DNA of 64,000 nucleotides, taken from the NCBI GenBank assembly GCA_041398825.1, contig JAWKTX010000002.1, forward strand, positions 558,001 to 622,000, written 5' to 3'. The notes below the pieces were generated by a model. That model searched no databases. It had not been told where the DNA came from and was given only the letters and a program-made list of their open reading frames with translations. A program made the translations under genes and the position numbers. Positions within the stretch are counted from its first letter, which is position 1, and every line of letters starts with the position of its first letter. This DNA is from Planctomycetaceae bacterium (GTDB lineage Bacteria; Planctomycetota; Planctomycetia; Planctomycetales; Planctomycetaceae). Below are positions 1 through 9,200 of this stretch, one piece after another.

Positions 1-2
1 CC

Positions 3-1535
3 TTAAGTGCAGGATCCTCAGTTGAGGATGTCAAACGCAACTGCGACACGTTCGTCTACGGCAGCACGCCGGGAGGAATTGCCGCTGCCATCGAGGCGGC
101 ACGGCGAGGGGATCATGTCATCCTTGCCTGCCCGAAACGTAATCCGGGAGGTATGGCGGCGAGTGGTCTCTGCACAACCGACGCGGTTCGACGTCATCTT
201 TTTGGCGGGCTGGTCCTTGAATTCATTAATGGCGTTCGTGAGCAGTATCGTCGAATTCTGGGAGAAAACGCGAAGCAACTGGCCCTGACGCGAGACGGCT
301 GGCACTACGAACCCTCTGTTGCTGAAGCCGTGTTCAGAGAGATGATCGAGAAGGAAGAGCGGATTACCTGGCTGCCTGGAATGTGGCTTGAAGAATGCAC
401 TCTTGAAGCACGATACGTTCGGTCCGTCTCACTCGAATCGATGGATAAGTCTGCTACGCAATCTCGCACCATTATCTCTGCCAGAACGTTTGTTGACTGC
501 ACCTATGAGGGCGATCTTGCTGCCAAAGCAGGTGTTGACTATCGGGTAGGGCGCGAGGCATCCGACGAGTTTGGAGAGTCCAAAGCCGGCATTCACTACA
601 TGAACTGGCGAACCGGTCAACAGATCATGACACCAGATACCGGCGAACCCTCGGAGGCGATTCAGGCATTCTGCGCTCGATCGATATTCACGAATGACCC
701 CGGGCATCTGATTCCCATCGAGAAGCCGGAGTCCTACGAAATGCACTTGCCAGATCTGCTCCCTTTGCGTGAAGATTTCCGAAGTGGACGGCAACGGAAC
801 TGGGGGAGAGGAACGGAACTGCCACGCAGCAAATATCAGATGAACGGCAGCATTACCGGGCTGACGAGCACCAATTGTCCAGGAGTGAACTGGGGATACC
901 CTGAGGCCGATCGCTTTCACCGTCAGCGGCTCGACGACTTTCATCGTGATCATGTCGCAAGTCTGATCTGGTTCCTGCAGCATGACAGTGCCATTCCGGA
1001 CAACGTGCGAAACTATATGCTGGGCATTGGACTTCACGATGAGGAATTCGTCAGCAACGACCATTGGCCCTGGCAGCTGTATGTCCGACAGGGCCGACGC
1101 ATCAAAGGCCGGGCTGTTCTCACACAACACAGCTTCACACCTGACAATGCGACTGGCAGGACTCCCCAGGTCGAAGGCGCAGTGGCGATGGGTGAGCATT
1201 CGTTTGATGTTCACCCGTGCCATGATCGACGATTTCTTGTGGACGGTTTCATGGAGGGAGTTCTCTGGTATCCGAAGAAAGCCGATGGCCCAGCGCAGCC
1301 AGGACAGATCCCGTATGGAGCAATGTTACCGAAATCCCTTGATAACCTGATTGTCCCTGTTGCGATGTCAAGTACGCATGTCGCGATGAGCGTGTTGCGC
1401 ATGGAGCCGGTCTGGATGACAACGGGGCAGGTCGCCGGTCTTGCTGCCGCGACGGCCCGCCAACAATCACTCGATGTCGCCGAGATTGATCCGAACCCCC
1501 TACCGGAACGACTTGGAATTCTGATTCACGCATAA
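3..1535 (+). CDS. FAD-dependent oxidoreductase, 5'-truncated by window edge
   Basis: The reading frame is already open at the first in-frame codon of the window, so the start lies upstream. Translated from there it shows a Rossmann-type FAD-binding segment (VYGSTPGGIAAAIEAARRG, nt 54-110), followed by the conserved GGMAASGL stretch. The C-terminal part contains SYDVHPC-like and AMSSTHVAMSVLRMEPVWM segments typical of the FAD_oxidored family (PF12831), with the second flavin contact near the end (MTTGQVAGLAAA). Family members in planctomycetes are usually exported and sit beside sulfatases and glycoside hydrolases. The substrate is unknown. The N-terminal 20-40 residues, including any signal peptide, are missing. 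A separate start at the internal ATG at 153 is unlikely because it would delete the dinucleotide-binding loop. The family call is firm and the role is inferred. Confidence 0.85.
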   Translation, partial: LSAGSSVEDVKRNCDTFVYGSTPGGIAAAIEAARRGDHVILACPKRNPGGMAASGLCTTDAVRRHLFGGLVLEFINGVREQYRRILGENAKQLALTRDGWHYEPSVAEAVFREMIEKEERITWLPGMWLEECTLEARYVRSVSLESMDKSATQSRTIISARTFVDCTYEGDLAAKAGVDYRVGREASDEFGESKAGIHYMNWRTGQQIMTPDTGEPSEAIQAFCARSIFTNDPGHLIPIEKPESYEMHLPDLLPLREDFRSGRQRNWGRGTELPRSKYQMNGSITGLTSTNCPGVNWGYPEADRFHRQRLDDFHRDHVASLIWFLQHDSAIPDNVRNYMLGIGLHDEEFVSNDHWPWQLYVRQGRRIKGRAVLTQHSFTPDNATGRTPQVEGAVAMGEHSFDVHPCHDRRFLVDGFMEGVLWYPKKADGPAQPGQIPYGAMLPKSLDNLIVPVAMSSTHVAMSVLRMEPVWMTTGQVAGLAAATARQQSLDVAEIDPNPLPERLGILIHA

Positions 1536-1842
1536 GACGGTTGCTGCGGAAATCACGATGGGCGTAGACAGGCGTTCGTAGGCGGGGGCAACCGTAGACG
1601 GGGGCCAACCAAAGTAGATGCTGATTGAGACTTTCCGTCAACCGTGGTTGTTTTCGCTCCAACAATGCGGGCCTATTGAAGGATTGTTGATGGCATCGGT
1701 GGTTTTGCCGTGGCGTTGAATCGGGAGGCTGGCGTCACGCGATTGGCGGCCCGGCTTTTGGCGAATTGTTCGACGGTGTGCAGCCAGAGTTCAGCCGACA
1801 GATTCAGTCTGTCCAGAATCGGCGGAGCGTTCTTTGGAATTG
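1536..1842. other. intergenic region, possible transposase scrap
   Basis: No convincing gene. On the minus strand about 1673-1840 there is a short open stretch containing DRLNLSAELWLHTVEQF, which vaguely resembles the N-terminus of planctomycete transposase-like proteins. It has no proper start and runs into the repeat that follows. I regard it as at most a decayed remnant. Confidence 0.3.
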
Positions 1843-1990
1843 AGCACGGGTGCGATGCCCTCGTGGAGCGTGTGAATGTTCGTTCGGTCCATGTGTCGGA
1901 TTGTTGCGATTGCAATAACTGCTCGACCCCCGGTCACTTCAGAAGGTTCGCCCGTGCAAAAGTAGCATGTCCCTTTTGTGGTCCGCAGGA
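1843..1990 (+). repeat. dispersed repeat, copy A1
   Basis: About 145 bp that recurs, with scattered mismatches, at 3771-3918. Both copies begin AGCACGGGTGCGATGCCCTC, share the core GGTCACTTCAGAAGGTTCGC, and end at CTTTTGTGGTC. The first ~40 bp are the reverse complement of a segment at 3973-4019, so the element family is partly palindromic (REP-like). Copies A1 and A2 lie directly before and after the lipoprotein gene at 2198-3766. Confidence 0.8.
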
Positions 1991-2197
1991 TCCCATCAGC
2001 CGGTCGATTTGAGGCTGAGCTCCACTCGCATGGGCTTCCAGCCGCTGATACGCTGCATCGATCGCGGTCTTAGAATCTCCTTTTCTACCGTCTTTTTGTG
2101 GCGATTCAGTGATGCTGAAGAACATCACTTCCCCTATTGAAATCCCGACACATCGCGAGGGTTTTCCCCGAGAAATACGAAACGGAAGAAGGTACTC

Positions 2198-3766
2198 ATG
2201 ATGCGTAAACTGTTGATGATAGCGGGCCTGTCTGTTGGCCTTGTGCTCGCCGGATGTGAAACGCACTCCGTAAAGAACGGAGAGATTCAGCAGGGTGAGT
2301 TGGTGGAAAGCGACATACTAAAGTCAGCTTTACGTAATTCCGTGATGACGATGATGGAAGAGCAATACAAACGCAGCGGCAAGACAGAAGCCCCGCCTCA
2401 CGAGACTGTCGAGAAGATCACCAAACAGTTAATCAATGTGGGGCGGCACTTCAACCCAGAGTTTCTTTACGTTTTGCCATCTACTGAAATTGCACTTGCG
2501 GCAGGAAAAGGAACAAACGACATGCAATCCCGGATCCTGTTCGCGGGGAGAATCGCACTTAATGAGGATGCAAAACCAAGGGTTGCCTCGCATGAAGTAC
2601 GATGGCTGCGTGAAAAATATTTCCGTAACGAGCTGACATTAGCTCAAACTGAACTGCTGGCTCATTGGGCAGACGCTGAATGGAAGAATCACCAAGCAGA
2701 AGATCGCATCCGCCAAAGAGAATCTCCGGCGGAAGTGTTGGAACTTTTGGACAAAGAACGGCGACTCGGCCTGTTGAAAATTGGCATCCAATGGAATTCA
2801 CCCGCTGCCTTCGTGGCTCAGCCAGTGAAGGAAATTGAGACATCCCCGGAGACCAGCACACGTACTGCGATTGACTGTAATGGGGTTTCTGGATTGGCAT
2901 GGAATCCTTCCGGGCAAAGCTTTGTCGCGGCGACCCGCCACCAACTCCACCGTTTTTCCTTCCCAGAGATGAAAGAAACGCATTGTGTGAAATGGCAGGC
3001 AGCATCGGAGGGGATTACGGGCATGCAGTTGATTCCGACTTCTGCCGGGCTGTTGGTTCTCCAGAGCGGGCGAATGGTCCTGCTGGATTTCGACTCCCTT
3101 GAGACGAAGTGGGAAGTGTACGGCCCTTTTTCAGATCCAGCAGGCAATGCCACGCACAACGAAGTTATGGTTGCCTATGGAGGATCGAACGACCTGGTGA
3201 TTTTCGATGCGGAGACTCGTGCAGTACTTGGTCGCATGCCTCGCGAGCGTTTCAATGTACTCTTCCCGACGGACCACAACAGCAAGAAGAGACTGTTGTT
3301 TACCTGTTATCCAACGCCAGGGAAGTTTCTTTGCATTCGCGATGAAGTTGTGGCCTTGACGCACAACCAGAAATCGGTTGATGTTATACCAATCGACAGA
3401 CAGCTGGAAGAAGACGTGTCCCTGCCATTCCTTTCCATAGACTCAACGGGAAACTATTGCAGGGTCGGTGACAGAGTGTTTTCTTTAGAAACCGCGCAGG
3501 GTTCTGGTCGGGCGCTCAGCAAGCAGTCCAAGTGGGTCTTTGGTGCGGAAGGTACACTTTGGGAAGTCAGGTGGACGAGAAAGAACCGGCAGCTTGCCGT
3601 CTCCCGTGGTGATGGTCCGGAACTCGCAAACATGGTTCTGACACCGCGTGACCCGGACCATCCTCAAGTTGCCGACGTCACCGCAATTGCCCCCCACCCC
3701 ACAGATGGGAGACGGGCGATTATCGCTCACGACTCACAAATTAAGCTGGTCGAATTAGAGTTCTGA
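2198..3766 (+). CDS. lipoprotein with C-terminal beta-propeller-like (WD40-like) region
   Basis: A 522-residue predicted lipoprotein. The signal peptide ends in the lipobox LVLAGC, making Cys20 the likely lipidated residue. The start at 2198 is preceded by AGAAGG at good spacing. Residues ~25-215 are alpha-helical and charged, with no family I recognise. From about residue 225 to the end there are repeated ~40-residue units of the type GLAWNPSGQSFVAAT and DLVIFDAETRAVLGRM, as in WD40/YVTN-like propellers. An outer-membrane or periplasmic scaffold role is an inference. The gene is alone and is flanked on both sides by ~145-bp direct repeats (1843-1990 and 3771-3918), as if it were cargo of a repeat-bounded unit. 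I cannot assign a biochemical function. Confidence 0.75.
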   Translation: MMRKLLMIAGLSVGLVLAGCETHSVKNGEIQQGELVESDILKSALRNSVMTMMEEQYKRSGKTEAPPHETVEKITKQLINVGRHFNPEFLYVLPSTEIALAAGKGTNDMQSRILFAGRIALNEDAKPRVASHEVRWLREKYFRNELTLAQTELLAHWADAEWKNHQAEDRIRQRESPAEVLELLDKERRLGLLKIGIQWNSPAAFVAQPVKEIETSPETSTRTAIDCNGVSGLAWNPSGQSFVAATRHQLHRFSFPEMKETHCVKWQAASEGITGMQLIPTSAGLLVLQSGRMVLLDFDSLETKWEVYGPFSDPAGNATHNEVMVAYGGSNDLVIFDAETRAVLGRMPRERFNVLFPTDHNSKKRLLFTCYPTPGKFLCIRDEVVALTHNQKSVDVIPIDRQLEEDVSLPFLSIDSTGNYCRVGDRVFSLETAQGSGRALSKQSKWVFGAEGTLWEVRWTRKNRQLAVSRGDGPELANMVLTPRDPDHPQVADVTAIAPHPTDGRRAIIAHDSQIKLVELEF

Positions 3767-3770
3767 CACG

Positions 3771-4020
3771 AGCACGGGTGCGATGCCCTCGGGGAGCGTG
3801 GGCATGCTCGTTCGGTCCAGGTGTCAGATTGTTGTAGTTGCAATAACTGCTGGACCCCCCGGTCACTTCAGAAGGTTCGCCGGTGCAAAAGTAGCATGTC
3901 CCCTTTTGTGGTCGTCAGAAAGTGAACGTCCCCGTGGGTGTCGTAAATCCTGCGTTGCTTTATGGAGGGTAGCGAACGTACGAAGCATGCCCACGCTCCG
4001 CGAGGGCATGGCACCCGTGC
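3771..4020. repeat. composite repeat: copy A2 joined to copy B1, with inverted ends
   Basis: Left part 3771-3918 is the second copy of the 1843-1990 repeat. Right part 3915-4020 recurs at 4658-4786 and starts GTCAGAAAGTGA(A/G)CGTCCCCG. The outer ~43 bp form an inverted repeat: 3773-3815 (CACGGGTGCGATGCCCTCGG...) is the near-perfect reverse complement of 3973-4019 (...CGAGGGCATGGCACCCGTG). The 250-bp block therefore has the form of a MITE- or REP-like element with terminal inverted repeats. Confidence 0.75.
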
Positions 4021-4244
4021 CTCAATCTCACCCTCGCAATGCCTGTTCTCCCCAGTCCACCTTGATCCAATTTCACTTGACGATGCGGAAGCCTACCAAT
4101 CAGACTCCACTCGTCAATGAATTTTCGATGGACCCACTGTTTCAAGGACGACCAAAACTCAAATAAACGGTTTCTGCACCTTTGTGCGTTCCGTGAGAAA
4201 TGTGAGGTATATGTCAATGTCTGAAAGGAACAAGGCTTGCTTCC

Positions 4245-4553
4245 ATGACTAGTCGCCAACAGAGAGTTATATTGTTGCTACTCGGAAATGTTGTTTTCTT
4301 AGTTGCAATCGTCTTCTTACTTCTGCCGGTGCTCAGCACACTATTGTTGCATCGTGGGCTTCCTGATCACATTCATGGTCAGCACGATCTACAGTTTGAG
4401 ATGGTGTATTCAAGCCGTGAATTCGGTCCGGAATCTGTGCACGAGATATATTTTGGAGAATTCCTTCTTGGAATCTTTCTGTGCGGCCTTCACCTTGGGC
4501 TGGTGTTCGGGGGAATTAGTCGATGGTGTGCAAGTCTGATTAAGGCAGCATGA
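4245..4553 (+). CDS. small membrane protein, unknown function
   Basis: A 102-residue protein with two predicted transmembrane helices. The first is near the N-terminus (VILLLLGNVVFLVAIVFLLL, residues ~8-27) and the second spans residues ~73-95 (FLLGIFLCGLHLGLVFGG). They are separated by a polar loop containing HGQHDLQFEM. The ATG at 4245 has only a purine-rich stretch (GAAAGGAACAA) about 13-23 bases upstream, so the start is reasonable but not certain. I recognise no family. It sits between two copies of the B repeat (3915-4020 and 4658-4786), the same arrangement as the lipoprotein gene upstream. No other gene is close enough on the same strand to suggest an operon. Confidence 0.5.
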   Translation: MTSRQQRVILLLLGNVVFLVAIVFLLLPVLSTLLLHRGLPDHIHGQHDLQFEMVYSSREFGPESVHEIYFGEFLLGIFLCGLHLGLVFGGISRWCASLIKAA

Positions 4554-4657
4554 TAGAATTGGAAAGGCAGTTCCGTTTGCGTGTTGACGATCGTAGGCTT
4601 CATGAAATTGCGGGACGGTCACGACTCGGCAGAGGCAATCGCCGACAACACGAAAAC

Positions 4658-4786
4658 GTCAGAAAGTGAGCGTCCCCGTGGGTGTCGTAAATCCTGCGTC
4701 GTTTTCTGCGCGGCTGTGTCATTCATAGAGGTTAACGAATCGTACGAAACATGCCCACGCTCCGCGAAGGCATGGCACCCCGCGCC
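4658..4786. repeat. dispersed repeat, copy B2
   Basis: Second copy of the 3915-4020 segment, starting GTCAGAAAGTGAGCGTCCCC and ending in CATGCCCACGCTCCGCGAAGG followed by CATGGCACCC. It differs from B1 by point changes and a ~20-bp insertion near 4706-4730. Together with B1 it brackets the small membrane-protein gene at 4245-4553. Confidence 0.75.
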
Positions 4787-4800
4787 GGTCGTCGTCCCAG

Positions 4801-5013
4801 ATCGTCGGCGACCTCGACACGCAGCGACCGATTGATGCCATGAAGTGCTACACCTTCGCCACGCTTTCCAAAGAGATGTTGACAAACGCGACCGCGGGAA
4901 GTGAACCATCGTCTTCGCAAAAATTGATCGATGCAATTTGCCCGGCGTTTGTGTTGGTCATCGGCTCTTCCAGGAACAAAAGACATTTGGCAGTCGCAGA
5001 CTGTTTCAGGTGA
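4801..5013 (+). pseudogene. possible coding remnant without a convincing start
   Basis: An open frame of about 70 codons runs from 4801 to the TGA at 5011-5013. Its amino-acid texture looks coding (VGDLDTQRPIDAMKCYTFAT, then KLIDAICPAFVLVIGSSRNK). There is no ribosome-binding site, and the only in-frame ATG (4840) would leave 57 residues. It lies directly after repeat copy B2, so it may be the tail of a gene truncated by the repeat. I cannot identify it. Confidence 0.3.
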
Positions 5014-5071
5014 CTGGTGCTTCGTTCAACCCATGAACCGGATAGCGCATTCTTTTCGTTGACGAGGACAG

Positions 5072-5560
5072 TTACCACCAGTCGACGACGACGGATCCGA
5101 GACGAATATCGGCGGCCAGGATCCTGACTTTGACGATGTCGCCACTCAGATGCTTGTGCGATTTCGCCGGAATCATTGCGTAACTTCCGGGAAGCAACTC
5201 AATCAGATAGCCCGGCTTGCCGTCGCAGCGGTCCGCGGTTTCCACAAACCGGACGACACGGGCTTCATACTGAGCGCCGATAACAATTTTTCCCGTTTCC
5301 CACGGATCTGGATGTACGTCTTTCACACTGGCTGCAATTTTCCCCGTTGCCGGATCGACATGCCTGATTCTGACAGTCAATCGATCACCGGGTTCAGCAA
5401 ACTGGAAACAGGAATTGAACGAAGCAATCCACGATGTCTGCGGAATCACGACGAGCATGTCATCTGAACCGTGGCGACAGAAGACCCCAAAGACCTGAGG
5501 AGAGACCACGTCAACAGTGACGATATCACCGGCAGACAGCATCAGAACCTTTCCGGACAT
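5072..5560 (-). CDS. S1-like RNA-binding domain protein
   Basis: A 162-residue cytosolic protein made almost entirely of two OB-fold/S1-like units. Unit one is residues ~8-80 (GDIVTVDVVSPQVFGVFCRH ... GDRLTVRIRHVDPATGKIAASV), with the typical 'vkV..id...gki.ls' ending. Unit two is residues ~93-160 (GAQYEARVVRF ... GDIVKVRILAADIRLGSVVV). S1 domains bind single-stranded RNA. Stand-alone small S1 proteins often act in translation or RNA turnover, but the role here is only inferred. The gene is divergent from the ECF sigma factor gene, with 95 bp between the two start codons that must hold both promoters. No Shine-Dalgarno sequence is obvious before the ATG. Confidence 0.65.
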   Translation of the reverse strand: MSGKVLMLSAGDIVTVDVVSPQVFGVFCRHGSDDMLVVIPQTSWIASFNSCFQFAEPGDRLTVRIRHVDPATGKIAASVKDVHPDPWETGKIVIGAQYEARVVRFVETADRCDGKPGYLIELLPGSYAMIPAKSHKHLSGDIVKVRILAADIRLGSVVVDWW

Positions 5561-5655
5561 CAGGTGTGCAGTGTTTGAAACATTCTAACACGCGGCCAAT
5601 CAGGATTTCGTGTAAGGAATCTGCAATCATGTGTGAAATCCAATAGAGGACACAC

Positions 5656-6282
5656 ATGAGCGATTGGCCGGAAACGAGAGAAAGCCTGATTTTACGGGTC
5701 AAAGATCCAGAGGATCAGCTTGCGTGGTGCGAGCTGATCGCTGTCTACCGACCGGTCGTTTGTCGAATGGCCCGGGCACGCGGGTTGCAGCACGCTGATG
5801 CTGAAGACCTGGCTCAGAATGTTTTCGCCTCTGTGGCCAGGGCAATTGAAAGCTGGCAGCCCATTGATGGCGGGCCACGGTTCCGAAACTGGTTGGCCAG
5901 AATCAGTCGCAACGCAATCCTCAATGCGCTCACGCGGTTACGTCCCGACGCGGCGGCGGGCACGTCCAGTGTTGCGGAGGTTCTCGACGAAATCCCGGCT
6001 GGCAGCACTGAGCCAACTGACGAAGACCTGAAACTGGACCGGATACTGCAACGAGAAAGTCGCCTGGAGGCCATTCGCTGGGCAGCGAACGAAATCCAAT
6101 CCGAATTTACCGAAACGACCTGGTCGATCTTTCACGCTACCGCCATGGAAGGCCGCGCGGCGGCACAAGTAGCTGCCACGTACAAGCGTTCGATTGGTGC
6201 TGTGTATGCCGCACGTTGTCGAGTTGCCGCTCGACTGAGACAGAAGCTCGAAGAATTAACAGATCTTTGGAGAATAATCTGA
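5656..6282 (+). CDS. ECF-type RNA polymerase sigma factor
   Basis: A 208-residue sigma-70 family protein of the extracytoplasmic-function type. Region 2 is residues ~10-90 (WCELIAVYRPVVCRMARARG, then the conserved DAEDLAQNVFASV and FRNWLARISRNAILNALTR). Region 4 occupies residues ~140-205 and ends with a helix-turn-helix (AAAQVAATYKRSIGAVYAAR). The start has GAGGA five bases upstream. Its TGA stop overlaps the ATG of the kinase gene by one base (TGATG at 6280-6284), which implies translational coupling. The downstream product combines an anti-sigma-type zinc finger with a Ser/Thr kinase, so the pair probably forms a sigma/regulator module responding to a phospho-signal. This is inference from known ECF-kinase pairings in planctomycetes. 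Confidence 0.9.
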   Translation: MSDWPETRESLILRVKDPEDQLAWCELIAVYRPVVCRMARARGLQHADAEDLAQNVFASVARAIESWQPIDGGPRFRNWLARISRNAILNALTRLRPDAAAGTSSVAEVLDEIPAGSTEPTDEDLKLDRILQRESRLEAIRWAANEIQSEFTETTWSIFHATAMEGRAAAQVAATYKRSIGAVYAARCRVAARLRQKLEELTDLWRII

Positions 6283-9200
6283 TGCAAACGTCCGCGACAT
6301 GCATTCCTGACGACGCATTGCGATTGTTCATCGCCGGCGAATTGCCTGAAAAGCGGTTGATCGAAGTCGAAACACACCTGTCGAACTGCGACACCTGTCG
6401 GGCGGCATTGGAGGCAACGGTGGGTGATCTGGACTGGTGGAATGATCTTGAAGAGGCATTGGGGGCAACGGCTCCCCAGGCGTGTGATAACGAATACGCG
6501 CTGGACGCACCTGTTGATCAGCGAACGCAATTGTTGGAACTGCTCGGCCCGACTGACGATCCCGCCATGCTGGGGCGTATCGGTAGTTACGAAATTGTCG
6601 CACTGCTTGGACAGGGAGGAATGGGGGCGGTGTTCAAGGCATTTGATCGTTCGCTCAATCGATACGTGGCCATCAAGATGTTGCTGCCTCATCTCGCAGT
6701 GTCTGGCGCTGGCAGAAAGCGATTCGCTCGCGAAGCTCAGGCAGCGGCGGCCGTGGTCGACGATCATGTGATGGCGATTCACGGAGTCAGCGAGTGGCGC
6801 ACGGTGCCCTATTTCGTGATGCCTTATTCACGTGGTGTGTCGCTGCAAAAACGACTCCATGAAGAAGGGCCGTTGGAATTAAAAGAGATCCTGCGGATTG
6901 GTATGCAGGCTGCAAGAGGACTGGCAGCGGCTCACGCCCAGGGCCTGGTGCATCGCGATGTAAAGCCGGCGAATATTTTTCTGGACGAAGGAGTTGAACG
7001 CGTACAGCTGATGGATTTCGGTTTGGCTCGCGCCGTCGACGATGCAAGCCTGACCCGATCCGGTACCCTGGCTGGGACACCGCAGTACATGTCGCCCGAG
7101 CAGGCTCGCGCCGAAACCGTTGACCACCGCAGCGACTTGTTCAGTCTTGGTTGTGTCCTTTACACGATGTGTACCGGCCGCGCACCGTTCCGCGCCGAAT
7201 CTTCCTACAGCGTTCTGCGATTGATCACTGACAAAGAACCTCGCCCTGTTCGTGAGATTAATCCTGATATCCCGGAATGGCTGTGCGCCGTCATCAGCAA
7301 GCTGATGGCAAAATTGGCAGACGACCGGTTTGAATCCGCTACGCAGCTTGCCGAACTACTTGAAGATTGCCTGGCTCACGTACAGCAGCCCACTTCGTCA
7401 CCGCTACCGACGTTCATCAAGACGCTTGCCGAACATGATGAGCATGGAAGAACGACGTTACTCGGCGGCCCGGGCCGGCACCTCGGAAAACATATCGCAA
7501 CCGCAGCTTTCGCATTATCCATGCTCTTCTTCGGCATGCTGATTGTGCTGGAGTTAAACAAGGGAACTTTGACGATTGATTGCGCGGCGGATGATATTCC
7601 CATACGGATCACGCAAGGCGAACAGATCGTACAACGATTGACCGTTTCGCGTCAGGGCGCAACACACCGGATTGCGGCAGGTAATTACGTGATCGAGCTG
7701 GATAGCGATGGCTCGGAGATGTCCGTCGAGAATGGAGCCGTGACATTGACTCGCGGCGGTACCGCGGTCGTGAGCATCAAGGTCAATGCAACAGATGACA
7801 TGGCCCCAATGGACGGAGCGGGCGAGTCGGTCGACTCAAACAACCACCTTCACGACCATTCGCACAAACAACTTACGCAGTTTGTACCAGACAACTCAAA
7901 GCTACTGGTCATCAATGACGATTCGCAGCCGGTCGCGGTTGACGCGATTGTCCGCGCCGAATTCTATTCAGGCAGGGACGATCACTGGTCGAAGTTCCCC
8001 GATCGTGACAAAACGATTTCACTGGCCGGCCTTCCATCCGGTAAGAGTCTTCTCGCCACTCAGCCGCAACACAATGTCATCTCAGTGGTTTCGCCGAGTA
8101 GCGAAGCCATTACCATTGGCCGTGTGAAGCCGGAACAACCGGATCGTTTCAAGGACGTAACCATCAGCGTGGATGTCCAAAAGGTCCATCTGCCTTCGCC
8201 GACCGAACCGAACTACTGGATTCGACTGACATTCGACAACGCGTCTGGACAGACTTTCAGCGTCACCGAACGGGACTTCACTCTAACGACGGTATTAAAT
8301 CGGCCCGAGAAATTTCAACAGTTCGAAATTCTTTCGCCCCACTGGCGGCGCGATGCGTCACAGATGCCGGACCCGATTGAGATCCCGCACGGAGCGTCCG
8401 CGACGTTGATTTTGAACTGGAACCAGTGGGTCGCCGGCGGTCTCTGGATCACTGGCGGCGCGGTTCGAGAAGCTGGAACATGGCCACCGGAAGACGAGCC
8501 GGGCAAAGTGTGGGTGCGGATCAATGCTTCTGGTTTTGCAACCAGACCTTTGGCCCTGCCTCATCCGGAATCGCTCGATGACGTCCCCCATTCAATTCAA
8601 AGAGCTTCAAAAATGATGTCCTTCGATTGGCCAATCGAAGTCGCCAGTCCCGAAACTTCGGTCGCAGAGCAGGGCCAACGAACCTTATCGTTGCAATTCC
8701 GCGAATGTCCCTGGCGAGAAGTTTTGCAACATGTCGCCGATGAGCTTTCTTTGACGCTGAACATCGAAACCGAACCAAAGGGCACAACCACGATAAGCGA
8801 ATTGAGCATCAGCGATGACGCTGCGATCAAGTTACTCAATCGAAGTCTGTGGGAGCAGTCGCTGGTGATTCGACGCTCGCCCACAGAATTGAAAATCACG
8901 CCGCGTACCTTGGGCGACAAGCTGTTCACAGACAGCGCACTCTTTCCGACGTTCGTCGTTGTGCCAGACAAGTCTGGAACTACACGCCCACCCGTGACGA
9001 TTGCGGCTCGCGACGCAGTGGTGCACGATCCGCCGAAATGGCTGCGCGGTGTGCCCTTTCCTAAGTTGAAGTTTGCTTTTACGCGAATTGAATTCGATAG
9101 CCAGGGTAAGGAGAGTGCCTGGCGAGCAGGATATTCGGAAGCTGATCGTATGATTGCAGGATACCTCTCGTTTCACATGGGGTTTGCCTATGAAAGACCA

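Noticed and set aside
429..1223. 264-codon minus-strand frame inside the FAD oxidoreductase gene
   Set aside because: Shadow of a well-supported gene with conserved motifs on the plus strand.
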